Shown: piece by piece, positions 50,617 to 59,525 of the stretch
Layout of the letters: the number at the start of each line of letters is the position of its first letter
Numbering within the stretch: the first letter of the stretch is position 1
Origin: Flavobacteriales bacterium UBA2306
GTDB taxonomy: Bacteria > Bacteroidota > Bacteroidia > Flavobacteriales > Weeksellaceae
Length of the DNA: 64,000 bases
Assembly (NCBI GenBank): GCA_002345565.1
Contig: DDVS01000001.1
Span: 738,712 to 802,711 of the forward strand
Reading direction: 5' to 3'
Translations under genes and position numbers: made by a program
The notes under the pieces: generated by a model
What the model saw: the letters and a program-made list of their open reading frames with translations, nothing else
The model's database searches: none
What the model was told of the DNA's origin: nothing

Positions 50617-52611
50617 CTACAAAGTCTCCTTCAACCAATCAAAGAACTCTCTTTGCCAAACCAAACCATTTTGTGGATGTAAAACCCAGTGATTTTCGTT
50701 CGGGAAGTAGAGAAATTTCGTTTTAAGACCTTTCAGTTTTGCAGCTTGGAAAGCTTCCTGACCTTGCTCATAAGGAACTCGGAAATCTATTCCGCCTTGG
50801 ATCACCATAATTGGTTTGTTCCATTTGTCCACAAAATTACTCGGATTGAATTCTGAATAAGCTTTCGGAATTGGTTTTTGCCAATAATTTCCACCTAAAT
50901 CCCAGTTAGCGAACCAAAGTTCTTCAGTTGTTCCGTACCAAGATTTCATATCAAATAATCCGTCGTGTGCAATAAATGTTTTGAATCTATTCTCGTGAAC
51001 GCCGGCCAACATAAACACAGAATAACCGCCGTAACTTGCGCCAACCGCCGCTACTCTATTTCCGTCAACATAAGGTAGAGTTTTGGCAAAATCCGTTGCT
51101 GACAAATAATCTTTAATCGGTTGTCCGCCCCAATCTCCACTGATTTCTTCATTCCATTTTACGCCCCAGCCCGGCATTCCTCTTCTGTTTGGAGCAACTA
51201 CGATATAACCATTTGCAGCCATCAAAGCGAAATTCCATCTTGTGGAGAAAAACTGTGTTAATCCGGATTGTGGTCCACCTTGACAATAAACTAAAGTTGG
51301 ATATTTTTTGTTCGGGTCAAAGTTCGGTGGATAATGGAACCAAACGCCCATTTCTTTTCCGTCCGTGGTTTTCACCATTTTTAGTTCAGATTTTCCTGCG
51401 ACTAATTTGGAATAATTATCTTTATTAATGTCTGTAATCTGTTTCAAAGAACCTTTAGAATCAACTTCAAACAAATCTGCATTGTGATTGATATCTGTTT
51501 TCGTTACCCAAAGTTTGCCTTTGTTCTCCAAAACCACATCATTGATATCGAAATCACCTTTTGTGATTTGCTTTACCGTTCTGTTTTTAACATCAACTGA
51601 AAACAACTGTTTAGTTCCTCTGAATGCTGAAGTGAAATAAATCAGTTTGGAATCAGAAGCCCATTTTACATCGCCCGTTACACTTTCGTCCCAAGCTTTT
51701 GTCAAATTGGTTTTTGCTTTGGACTTCCAATCCATAATTACGATATCGTTCTTATCTGCTTCATAGCCGTCTCTTTCCATCGAATTCCAAAGCAGGAATT
51801 TTCCATCATTACTAAATTTAGGATTAACATCATAACCCATCATCCCTTCTGTAAGGTTTGTAGTTTTTCCGGAAGCAATATTGTAAGCAAAAATATCTGT
51901 GTTGGTACTCTGAGCATATTCAGCTCCAGATTTTGCCTTAGTCACATAAAGCAATTCCGAAGAATCCGGACTCCAAACAAAATCTTCTGCACCACCAAAC
52001 GGTCTTTGTGGCGAATCCCAAGTTTTTCCTTCCAATAAATCTTTGGCAAATTCTGCAGTTTCGGTCGTATTAACCACAAAAACGTGATTATACTTTCCTT
52101 CATTAAAATAATCCCAATGACGGTGATTGAGATCTGTATAAATCTGAGCAGTTGTTTTTGGTAAATCTTTGTATTTGTCTTTTCCCAAAAGATTTTCTAC
52201 CAAAACTTGTTTGCTAAATGCGATTTTTTTACCGTCTGGAGAAATCACGATATTATCTACTTCGCCAACATCATAGAATTCTGTCCAAGTTTTTCCTGAA
52301 TCTTTTGATAAGAAAATCTTATTATTTTCTAAAGCATAAATACCATTATTATCCCATTGGATTAGACTTTTCTTTCCTAAATCAATTTTGGTTGATTGTC
52401 CGGAAGCATTAAGCCAAAAAGCTTCGGAATTTGATTTTTCTGTTTTAAGGTCTGTTTTGCTGATTTTGTAAATCAAAGAAGATTGATCCGGAGAAACGGA
52501 CTGCACACCAAGACGGTTGAGTGTCCACATGATTTCCGGTGTCATTACCTGTTGTGCATTCATCATAAAAGGTGCTGCAACTGCTACAGCAAGAATCTTT
52601 TTTAGTTTCAT
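50617..52611 (-). CDS. S9 family peptidase (dipeptidyl peptidase IV-like)
   Basis: A 664-residue exported serine peptidase (signal MKLKKILAVAVAAPFMMNAQ). A WD-like beta-propeller of about 350 residues (repeats such as WSPDSSELLYVT and FSNDGKFLLWNS) precedes an alpha/beta-hydrolase domain. The domain shows GASYGGYSVFMLAGV with the catalytic Ser, a later GGIDFRVPYEQ with Asp, and NENHWVLHP with His. Members cleave X-Pro or acyl-peptides in the periplasm. It is monocistronic, opening after a short spacer with a terminator behind. Confidence 0.9.
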   Translation of the reverse strand: MKLKKILAVAVAAPFMMNAQQVMTPEIMWTLNRLGVQSVSPDQSSLIYKISKTDLKTEKSNSEAFWLNASGQSTKIDLGKKSLIQWDNNGIYALENNKIFLSKDSGKTWTEFYDVGEVDNIVISPDGKKIAFSKQVLVENLLGKDKYKDLPKTTAQIYTDLNHRHWDYFNEGKYNHVFVVNTTETAEFAKDLLEGKTWDSPQRPFGGAEDFVWSPDSSELLYVTKAKSGAEYAQSTNTDIFAYNIASGKTTNLTEGMMGYDVNPKFSNDGKFLLWNSMERDGYEADKNDIVIMDWKSKAKTNLTKAWDESVTGDVKWASDSKLIYFTSAFRGTKQLFSVDVKNRTVKQITKGDFDINDVVLENKGKLWVTKTDINHNADLFEVDSKGSLKQITDINKDNYSKLVAGKSELKMVKTTDGKEMGVWFHYPPNFDPNKKYPTLVYCQGGPQSGLTQFFSTRWNFALMAANGYIVVAPNRRGMPGWGVKWNEEISGDWGGQPIKDYLSATDFAKTLPYVDGNRVAAVGASYGGYSVFMLAGVHENRFKTFIAHDGLFDMKSWYGTTEELWFANWDLGGNYWQKPIPKAYSEFNPSNFVDKWNKPIMVIQGGIDFRVPYEQGQEAFQAAKLKGLKTKFLYFPNENHWVLHPQNGLVWQREFFDWLKETL

Positions 52612-52700
52612 TATATAAGTAATTGATATTGAGAAAAACTCGGACGAAGTTATTAAAATATTAGTTAAATTTGAGGATAACCAATTAAAAACTAATTCTT

Positions 52701-53325
52701 ATGAAAAAACTTTTACTCTTTTTTTTGCCGGTTGTTTTTCAATCTTTTTTTGGTCAATTTGAAAATTTTCCTAAAAAAAACAGTTTATTTTAAACCTCCT
52801 TCTAGTTGGGCAAATACTTGTTCATATATGAATTATGTTGAGCCGCAGTTACCTTTGGATGTCTTTCCTCCTGGAAGCCCAATGACACCTACATGTGAAG
52901 GTTGGTACAAAGCAACCGCCAAGTTTATTAAGGCTCAGTTTGGTTTTAATAATTGTGTATATATACCAGGCTCTCCCAATACCAATTATTCTGAAGCAAC
53001 TGTTATTACAGAAGACACTGTATTTTATGATTATTCATCAGGTCCGATTTCCAATCCGCCCGCTTGTTTATTAGCCGTAAATGATGTATCAAAAAAAATG
53101 GCTGTAGTCAAAGTTTTTCCAAATCCAGTTCAGGATTATGTTAATATAGAGTCTGACAAAAATTTTGTATCTTATGAAATCATTGATGAATCTGGAAAGT
53201 TAGTTGATAGTAAAGACTTTAAATTTTCTAAAATTGATATTAGCAATTTACAACCCGGAGTTTATTTTATCAAATTAAAATCTCTGAGTAATAAAACGAA
53301 TGTTGTTAAATTTATCAAGAAATAA
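52701..53325 (+). pseudogene. Type IX secretion cargo gene with an A8-tract frameshift
   Basis: A signal peptide frame opens at 52701: MKKLLLFFLPVVFQSFFGQF, then ENFPKKNSLF and a stop at 52791. The rest of the protein lies in the +1 frame: KTVYFKPPSSWANTC onward, a Cys-containing middle of about 100 residues, then a type A sorting domain (KVFPNPVQDYVNIES to VVKFIKK, about 70 residues). The frames join at an A8 run (52773-52780); seven As would fuse them. It is an indel mutation, a phase-variable or slippage tract, or a read error. Exported protein of unknown function if restored. Confidence 0.75.
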
Positions 53326-53351
53326 GTTTTCATTTATTGATTTATAATTGC

Positions 53352-53359
53352 TATATTTG
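53352..53359 (+). promoter_or_regulatory. secG -7 element
   Basis: TATATTTG, a perfect TAnnTTTG, 31 bases before the secG ATG. Confidence 0.5.
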
Positions 53360-53389
53360 CGCTTCAAATTTTATTATTAAGACGAGACT

Positions 53390-53722
53390 ATGAGTACAAT
53401 ATTTACGCTGTTTATGATTCTAATTATCATTGCTAGCATTTTATTAGTTATCATTATAATGGCGCAAAATCCAAAAGGAGGCGGTCTTTCCGGCACATTC
53501 GGAGGAACTTCTTCTGCAACATTTGGGGTACAAAGAACCAACGATTTTATGGAGAAAGCGACTTGGACTTTGGGCACTACCATTGTAGTTTTGATTTTGT
53601 TAAGCGTTATCCTTACTGGGAAACCCACTCAGGTTGCTCCATCAATTTCTGCACCTGCAAAAACAGAACAAGCGCCAGTTAACACAACACCTGCATCGCA
53701 AGCGCCAGCTACAACAAAATAA
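53390..53722 (+). CDS. secG: Preprotein translocase subunit SecG
   Basis: A 110-residue SecG, the accessory subunit of the SecYEG channel. Two membrane helices (about 4-24 and 62-80) frame the signature NPKGGGLSGTFGGTSSATFGVQRTNDFMEKAT (31-62). An Ala/Pro/Thr-rich tail follows, longer than in E. coli but common in Bacteroidetes. It has its own promoter and terminator. Confidence 0.92.
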   Translation: MSTIFTLFMILIIIASILLVIIIMAQNPKGGGLSGTFGGTSSATFGVQRTNDFMEKATWTLGTTIVVLILLSVILTGKPTQVAPSISAPAKTEQAPVNTTPASQAPATTK

Positions 53723-53743
53723 AAAATTATATTTTTACTATAT

Positions 53744-53780
53744 ACAAAAGCTTCCAAAAAATGGAAGCTTTTGTGTTTTT
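53744..53780 (+). terminator. secG terminator
   Basis: ACAAAAGCTTCCA (53744-53756) pairs with TGGAAGCTTTTGT (53762-53774), a 13-bp stem followed by T5. Confidence 0.85.
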
Positions 53781-53907
53781 AATATGATTTAGAGCTTGTT
53801 TAAATTTATAACATATTTTTTACCATATAGATTTTTTGTAAAAACTAAGATGAAATAGTATTTTTCAACTCTAATTTTTTCTATTTTCAAGAGTGTATGT
53901 TCGGATT

Positions 53908-53929
53908 TCTATGGGTCTATGTTGTTTTA
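53908..53929. repeat. Half copy of the 108-bp repeat's right end
   Basis: CTATGGGTCTATGTTGTTTTA resembles the right-end CTATGTGnCTATGTGGTTTTA of the 108-bp element. No matching left end is seen within 150 bases, so it is a decayed or partial copy. Confidence 0.45.
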
Positions 53930-53956
53930 ATAATTTTAAGACTAGCTATTAAAGTA

Positions 53957-54544
53957 TTAAGAAAATTTATTCTCATCAAAACATTTTTTCATCAACGTTT
54001 GGAAACAATCTCCCATATCATCGGAAGCTCTGCAAATAGCATTTTCTAGCATATTCCGAACCTGTTTTTCTGTAACACCAGCTTCTGTCCAGCTTTTTCC
54101 CGAGGTGTGGGAATTGAGAATGAATGGCATAATCCTATCAATAGCACATGCAAAAATAGCATCCGGCGTTTTCTCTTCTTCAAACTCAATCCAGAGATTA
54201 TAAAAATCATCAGCAATAGATTGATCCAAGATTCCGAAAATTTTTTTGGCAGCTATTTTTTCGCGTTCAAATTTCCCTTTCATTCCTGCTTCGTCGAAGA
54301 GAAATGTATCTCCGGCGTGGATTTCTACCAAATCATGGATAGATAGCATTCTGATGACTTTCAATAAATCTATGTCTTCCTTATTTTTAGCATACGGATA
54401 AAGAATCTGAGCCAGAATGATGATTTGCCAGCTGTGTTCTGCTGTATTTTCGCGTCTGGAATCGTCTGCATTATAGTTTCTTCTGTTAACATTCTTCAAA
54501 GCGTCAACCGCCAGGATGAAGTCTATTTCTTTTTGGATTTTCAT
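53957..54544 (-). CDS. HD-domain hydrolase (YfbR-like)
   Basis: A 195-residue metal-dependent phosphohydrolase of the HD superfamily. The metal set is visible: RRENTAEHSWQIIILAQ with the first His, SIHDLVEIHAGD with the HD pair, and a later acidic residue in FACAIDRIMPF. It resembles YfbR/HDDC2 5'-deoxynucleotidases, though other HD enzymes are similar. No signal peptide. It lies 9 bases after dipeptidase E on the same strand and may share its transcript. Confidence 0.8.
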   Translation of the reverse strand: MKIQKEIDFILAVDALKNVNRRNYNADDSRRENTAEHSWQIIILAQILYPYAKNKEDIDLLKVIRMLSIHDLVEIHAGDTFLFDEAGMKGKFEREKIAAKKIFGILDQSIADDFYNLWIEFEEEKTPDAIFACAIDRIMPFILNSHTSGKSWTEAGVTEKQVRNMLENAICRASDDMGDCFQTLMKKCFDENKFS

Positions 54545-54553
54545 TTTAAATTT

Positions 54554-55246
54554 TTATAATTCTGTTCCAGATTCTACTTCGTATGGCTCTTTTCCTTTTT
54601 CAAAGATTCTTGTGAGTTCTGTGCCTTCTACAGTGATTGAGTCATTAATTCTTCTGATCCAGTTTCCTTCTCTGAGTCCGATGACTTTGACATCATTTTG
54701 AGTTAAAAACTCTTTGATTCTGGTTTCTCTGGTTTCTCCGTTATGCTTGATTTCCGGATTTGGATCTAGGTAATGCGGATTGATATTGAAAGGAACCAAG
54801 CCCATACAATCGAAGCTTGGTGGATAAACGATGGGCATATCGTTGGTAGTTTTCATATTAATACCGCCGATGTTGCTTCCTGCGCTACAGCCGAGATAGG
54901 GTTTTCCTGATTCTACATTTTGTTTTAAAGCATTCATTAATCCTAACTCGTGAAGTGTTTTTACAAGAAGAAAAGTATTGCCTCCACCGGTAAAAAATCC
55001 TTGTGCCGAATTAATAGCTTCTGCTTTATCTTGGAACTCGTGGAGACCTTTTACATTAATATTAATTGTTGAAAAAAATTCTTTTGCTTTTGCGGTGTAA
55101 TCTTCGTGAGAGATTCCGCCTGGTCTTGCAAATGGGATGAAGATAATTTCTGTAATGCCTTTGAAAAGTTTTGCTAATTCCGGTTTAAGATATTCTAAAT
55201 ATTCTCCACCGAAGAGTGTGGATGTTGATGCGAGGAGGATGTTCAT
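54554..55246 (-). CDS. pepE: Dipeptidase E (peptidase family S51)
   Basis: A 230-residue alpha-aspartyl dipeptidase. I use the ATG at 55246 (MNILLASTSTLFGGEYLEYL), since the 22 longer codons read a TGATGATTGAT repeat. The nucleophile is Ser in YLGCSAGSNIGG (about 118-123), with FFTGGGNTFLLVK ahead of it and NINPHYLDPNP behind. The family removes Asp-X dipeptides in the cytoplasm. Length matches E. coli PepE. It is followed by the HD hydrolase gene. Confidence 0.9.
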   Translation of the reverse strand: MNILLASTSTLFGGEYLEYLKPELAKLFKGITEIIFIPFARPGGISHEDYTAKAKEFFSTININVKGLHEFQDKAEAINSAQGFFTGGGNTFLLVKTLHELGLMNALKQNVESGKPYLGCSAGSNIGGINMKTTNDMPIVYPPSFDCMGLVPFNINPHYLDPNPEIKHNGETRETRIKEFLTQNDVKVIGLREGNWIRRINDSITVEGTELTRIFEKGKEPYEVESGTEL

Positions 55247-55330
55247 TTTTATAAATGATGGTTGATAATTGATTGGGGCAAATTTCGTGAAATGTGATTT
55301 AATATTCATCATTAATCTTTGAAATTTCAG

Positions 55331-55375
55331 GTGACGGGTTGCGAGTTTCGGGTGACGGGTGCGAGTTTCGGGGTG
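55331..55375. repeat. GC-rich tandem repeat in a spacer
   Basis: GGTGACGGGTTGCGAGTTTCG is followed by GGTGACGGGTGCGAGTTTCG and the start of a third unit. This is unusually G-rich for the region. It is not palindromic and is not a CRISPR repeat. Confidence 0.65.
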
Positions 55376-55424
55376 TGTGGGTTGGATTTTGAGTTTGATG
55401 GTTGTTGGGAGTAATATTTTTATT

Positions 55425-55452
55425 TAAAAAACCTGCAGAAAATCTGCAGGTT
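55425..55452 (-). terminator. Terminator of the TonB-receptor operon
   Basis: AACCTGCAGA (55430-55439) pairs with TCTGCAGGTT (55443-55452). On the minus strand it is followed by a T-run, 55 bases past the lipoprotein stop. Confidence 0.8.
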
Positions 55453-55506
55453 CAAAAAATTTGATTTGATATGAAGAAAAAAGAAATTTTCTAAATTATA
55501 ATATTA

Positions 55507-56751
55507 TTAGTTTCCAGCATCAGCAACATCATAGCTAGAAAGTCCAGTCCAACCTTTTGCCCAATCTGGAAGAGCTGTTCCATTTCCTGCTCCTGTTGCA
55601 GTTGTACTTTTTACATATACAGTGGACATATCCGGTGTTGGGTTTGCAGTTGTTGCTTTAGCTTTCCATTCTGTTCCGATGTTTACAAAACGGATGTTGT
55701 TAAGGTAATTTGCACTTTTGAACCAAGTGTAAGTTCTATCTGTTTCAAAGTCTAAACCTGTTGAATAATTAGCCAGAACAATATTATCAAATTTACCATT
55801 GGTACCTGCTCTAAGTTTCATTGCTTGAGATTCTGCACCAGCGGTGTTACCGATGAATGTAGCATTAGTTATTGTTGGATTTGAAGCACCACCGTTAGCT
55901 CCATTCGTTGTGTTGGCATCTGTATCTTGAGAATCTGCTTCTATTCCTCTGTTTCCTGGTTCTGCAGCGGAGATAAAAGCTTTCATTCTTGCAGCATAAA
56001 GATAATTTACACCACCACTCCAGCTCTCTGTCCAGTCAAAAGAATCATCACCAACACCTGTAACAACAATATGATCTACGCTTACATTTCCACCAAACAT
56101 TTCTATTCCGTCATCTGCACCATTTGTAACGTACACATAAGATACTTTAGTTCCACTACCTACACCGAACAAGGAAAGACCATTGAATTCTTTTTCAGGA
56201 TTGTATTTGTAACCAGAATCTTTGATAACAACGTAAGTAATGCTACCAGAGTTATCAGTTTTATCTGTACCCCCATAAGTTAATTCTCCAAGCTCAGAAG
56301 TTGATGTTCCGGCTGCGCTTCTATTTGAAGGAGCATTCCCCAGAACTACAATTCCTCCCCAGTGTCCTTGCTTATGCTCTGTTCCTTCGAAAACAACTGG
56401 GCTAGAAGATGTTCCGTTGATATAGATTTTTGCTCCTCTTTCTACGATAAGATAGCTTACAGATTTTACAGTTCCATCTGTATTAAGTTCTCCGGAAGTT
56501 ACCTTAAATTTAGTACCTGCAGGGATTGTAAGAGAAGCACCAGCTTTTACAGCAACTTTACCAGTAATGGTGTAAGTTTTCGAAGGATCAAGCGTAATGT
56601 TGCTTGTGATGTCTCCTTTGAAGTTATTAGGATCTACAGATGATGTATTGTCTATTTCTTCATCATCGCTACTGTTACAAGATACCACAATAGAAGTAGT
56701 AGAAAGGATCATAGATAATCCAAGGATTGCTTTTAAAAATGTCTTTTTCAT
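55507..56751 (-). CDS. Surface-type lipoprotein with right-handed beta-helix
   Basis: A 414-residue protein with lipoprotein signal MKKTFLKAILGLSMILSTTS, Cys25 in VVSCNSSDDEE. The acids at +4 to +7 after the cysteine match the flavobacterial surface-export signal S-D-D-x-E. The mature part has beta-helix traits: GKVAVKAGASLTIPAGTKFKV, SSPVVFEGTEHKQGHWGGIVVLG and NGADDGIEMFGGNVSVDHIVVTGVGDDSFDWTESW (about 210-245, quoted as ranges). It lies 34 bases after the TonB receptor gene and probably captures its ligand at the cell surface. Ligand unknown. Confidence 0.75.
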   Translation of the reverse strand: MKKTFLKAILGLSMILSTTSIVVSCNSSDDEEIDNTSSVDPNNFKGDITSNITLDPSKTYTITGKVAVKAGASLTIPAGTKFKVTSGELNTDGTVKSVSYLIVERGAKIYINGTSSSPVVFEGTEHKQGHWGGIVVLGNAPSNRSAAGTSTSELGELTYGGTDKTDNSGSITYVVIKDSGYKYNPEKEFNGLSLFGVGSGTKVSYVYVTNGADDGIEMFGGNVSVDHIVVTGVGDDSFDWTESWSGGVNYLYAARMKAFISAAEPGNRGIEADSQDTDANTTNGANGGASNPTITNATFIGNTAGAESQAMKLRAGTNGKFDNIVLANYSTGLDFETDRTYTWFKSANYLNNIRFVNIGTEWKAKATTANPTPDMSTVYVKSTTATGAGNGTALPDWAKGWTGLSSYDVADAGN

Positions 56752-56785
56752 TTTATTTTAGATTTAAATTAATTGTTTTATTAAA

Positions 56786-59239
56786 TTATTTTGAGAATTT
56801 GTAAGTGAGATTGAGTCCAATCTGACGACCGTTTGTATAATCTTTATGTATAAAAGTTCCTGCAGAATTGCTTTGTTCAATTTTTGCGTGAGGATTGAGC
56901 AGGTTTTTGGCACTTAGCCCAATAGCGATTTGTTTCATAGAAACATTCAGATTAAGATCCAAAATGTCTTTTGCCAGCTCGTAAAAATTACCACCATTGT
57001 TGGTTCCAATTGCATAAAGATTTTTCCCTACACGAGAATAGGACACTACGAAATCTAAACTATTATTGCCATTCCATTTGTAATTATAACCAAGGTTAGC
57101 ATTGGCCAAGAAATCTGCTACCCCTTGCACGTCATCTTTGGTTTGTCCGCTAAACTGTGCTGTTTTGGTTCCATTATTATCTTTAGAAATTTCAGATTCA
57201 TTTTTCAACTCTTGTTCAGAGTGCATATAAGTTGCATTTACGAATGCGTACAGTTTGGAGTTACTCCATTTTGCCAAGTCTTTTCTCACTTCTGCTTCCG
57301 CTCCTGCAACGTAACCCCAATTTGCAATGTTAAAATAAGTCATATCACTTGGAGATGCAGATGAATAAGTGCTTCTTGCAATTGGATTTTGGATATATTT
57401 TCCGAATGCAGTTAGTGAAATTACCTCACCAGATTTAGGGAATAATTCCCATTTGATATCTGCATTGTAATTGTCGGAAGGATATAGATAAGGGTTACCA
57501 TAGATATTAGTTGTTACATCATAATAAGCAATAGGAACCAATTCTTTTGGCTGAGGAAGCGTGTAGGTTTTGGAAGTTGCAAATCTCAGGTTCTGCCTAT
57601 CGTTTATGCTGTATTTAGCATTAATAGCGGGAAGAATTTTATTGTACTGTTTATTTTTTTTATTGGTATCCAGAATATCGCTCCAAGCATTGTCAAAATT
57701 AATATAATCGAATCTGCCTCCTAGTTGCAGAACAAATTTTTCAGAAAAACGAATATCTAAATTCGCAAAACCAGACTGTATATTTCTTTTGATGCTGTAA
57801 CTGCTCTTCTGAATGTTGTAGATAAACAAACCATTATTGAAAGAATTTATAAATGCATCTACATCACTAGGATTGACAGGAATTGAGAGATTAAAATTCA
57901 TCCCAAGAGTTGTTTGTTGGAATTGTCTGTCTTTGTAAGATCCATCATATCCAACTACCAATTTATATTGTTCTGCAAAAGTTTTAGTAATGTAAATATG
58001 TCCAAGAAGTGTATTATCCTTCAGTTCATCAAAATATCTGTGGTTACTTATGGCGCTGCTTGCAAGGAGCTCATTGGTCTCTGCATTGATGGTATTTTGC
58101 AAACGATCTGGTCTTTTACTATTGAGCATATTATATCCCAATCCCCAGTCTGCTACCCAAGATTCTCCAATTTTGTGATTTCCGAATAACTGATTAATCC
58201 AAGTATCTGTCAACTTATTATCGCCTCTGTTGATGATAACATTTTTATCTACATCGTAAGAATAGCCTTGATAAATTTTAGCTTCCTGCTGGGAAGAATG
58301 GATATAATTGGTGGTTAATTTCAGCTTATTGTTGCTGTTAAGTTTATAATCTACATTTAACAAAGTCGTAGTGTTAGTTTTATAATCAGAACGTTGTACG
58401 TTGTTAAAGTTTTTATTGGCAGTACCGTCCGCAAAATAGAAACCTTCTTTTCCATCGCTGTATTCATAAGAATTATCAAAACCAGCATAACCAAAAAATG
58501 AGAATTTACGAGATGTAAAGCCACCTTCCAAATTCATATTAGAGTCAAAAGGATTTTTTGCATTTTTAAAATTCCATTTCGTTGTAAAAGGATATTGGTT
58601 TGCAGGATTTCCTTTTCTATATGTACTTTCTTTGAAACCGAAAAAACCAGGACCTCCATCCTGAAGTTTGAAATCTCCTTTGTCAAAAGTCTGAAGGTTG
58701 ATCGCACTTCCTATTCCAATATTAAAATAAGGTTTTCCTGAATGGGTTTTTGAAACAATATCGATATTAGCACCGCCAAAATCTCCAGAGAATCTTGGGT
58801 TATAAACTTTATCCAGAGAGATATATTCTATCATCGAAGTTTTAAAAATCTCCAGATCCATATTTTTGAATTCCGGGTTTTCGGAAGGAATTTCCAAACC
58901 ATTAAGAGTCGTCCCATTGTAACGATCTCCTAGCCCACGTACAAAAATTTGTCCGCTTCCTTCTTGTTTCAGAGTTCCAGTCGCTTTTGTAACCGCAGTT
59001 GCCACATCTCCCACACCTTGTTTGGACAATTGTACAGCTCCTACCCTCTCGATTACTTCTACAGATTTTTTCTGAGCTTGGATGATGTTGGTTTCTGTAC
59101 TCTTTTTTGTGTTACCAATGATTTTTACTTCATCGATTTTCTTTTCACCTTTCAAGGTATCTTTCGTAGATTGTGCCAACAAAACCGTGGTTGACATACA
59201 TAGAAACAAAGCACTAATGCTGATTGTTTTTGATTTCAT
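56786..59239 (-). CDS. TonB-dependent outer-membrane receptor
   Basis: An 817-residue exported receptor (signal MKSKTISISALFLCMSTTVLLAQ). A plug domain covers about 45-190 (VGAVQLSKQGVGDVATAVTKATG, VRGLGDRYNGTTLNGLEIP), then a 22-strand barrel region ends GLNLTYKF-SK. The N-terminal carboxypeptidase-like domain of SusC proteins is absent. A possible TonB box is KIDEVKII near 33. It imports a large or scarce ligand with energy from TonB. The surface lipoprotein encoded 34 bases downstream is probably its partner. The nature of the ligand is unknown. Confidence 0.88.
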   Translation of the reverse strand: MKSKTISISALFLCMSTTVLLAQSTKDTLKGEKKIDEVKIIGNTKKSTETNIIQAQKKSVEVIERVGAVQLSKQGVGDVATAVTKATGTLKQEGSGQIFVRGLGDRYNGTTLNGLEIPSENPEFKNMDLEIFKTSMIEYISLDKVYNPRFSGDFGGANIDIVSKTHSGKPYFNIGIGSAINLQTFDKGDFKLQDGGPGFFGFKESTYRKGNPANQYPFTTKWNFKNAKNPFDSNMNLEGGFTSRKFSFFGYAGFDNSYEYSDGKEGFYFADGTANKNFNNVQRSDYKTNTTTLLNVDYKLNSNNKLKLTTNYIHSSQQEAKIYQGYSYDVDKNVIINRGDNKLTDTWINQLFGNHKIGESWVADWGLGYNMLNSKRPDRLQNTINAETNELLASSAISNHRYFDELKDNTLLGHIYITKTFAEQYKLVVGYDGSYKDRQFQQTTLGMNFNLSIPVNPSDVDAFINSFNNGLFIYNIQKSSYSIKRNIQSGFANLDIRFSEKFVLQLGGRFDYINFDNAWSDILDTNKKNKQYNKILPAINAKYSINDRQNLRFATSKTYTLPQPKELVPIAYYDVTTNIYGNPYLYPSDNYNADIKWELFPKSGEVISLTAFGKYIQNPIARSTYSSASPSDMTYFNIANWGYVAGAEAEVRKDLAKWSNSKLYAFVNATYMHSEQELKNESEISKDNNGTKTAQFSGQTKDDVQGVADFLANANLGYNYKWNGNNSLDFVVSYSRVGKNLYAIGTNNGGNFYELAKDILDLNLNVSMKQIAIGLSAKNLLNPHAKIEQSNSAGTFIHKDYTNGRQIGLNLTYKFSK

Positions 59240-59525
59240 TTTTTTTACTTTCCTTTTTCTTCGTTGCCAAAGAAATCATTTCGAAAGCGTTCGGATTGTA
59301 TAATAATTTTTAAATATTTTTTAATTAAGCATTACGAAAATCAAAATTATGTTAAATCAAGTTTAACAGGTTAATACTTTTTAAAAATCTGTTCATTATT
59401 TGTTAAATTTGCAATAGATAATTTTATCTGTAAAAATCACCAAAAACAATTAAAACACTATAAATCAAACAATTAAAAATTTTAACAGTCATTAATATTT
59501 GATTTTCCCCAAAATTTGCACTGAA
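59240..59525. other. Divergent spacer between the TonB receptor and tsaC
   Basis: About 285 bases, AT-rich. A perfect TAAATTTG occurs at 59404-59411 on the plus strand, 115 bases before the tsaC ATG. I see no ORF or repeat. The TonB receptor promoter must lie near 59250-59330 on the minus strand but is not recognisable. Confidence 0.4.

Noticed and set aside
52773..52783. A AAA AAC slippery heptamer suggesting programmed -1 frameshifting in the type IX cargo gene
   Set aside because: The second part of the protein is in the +1 frame, which -1 slippage cannot reach. An A-tract indel or transcriptional slippage fits instead.
55331..55375. Short CRISPR-like array
   Set aside because: The units are contiguous without spacers of constant length, and no cas gene is present.
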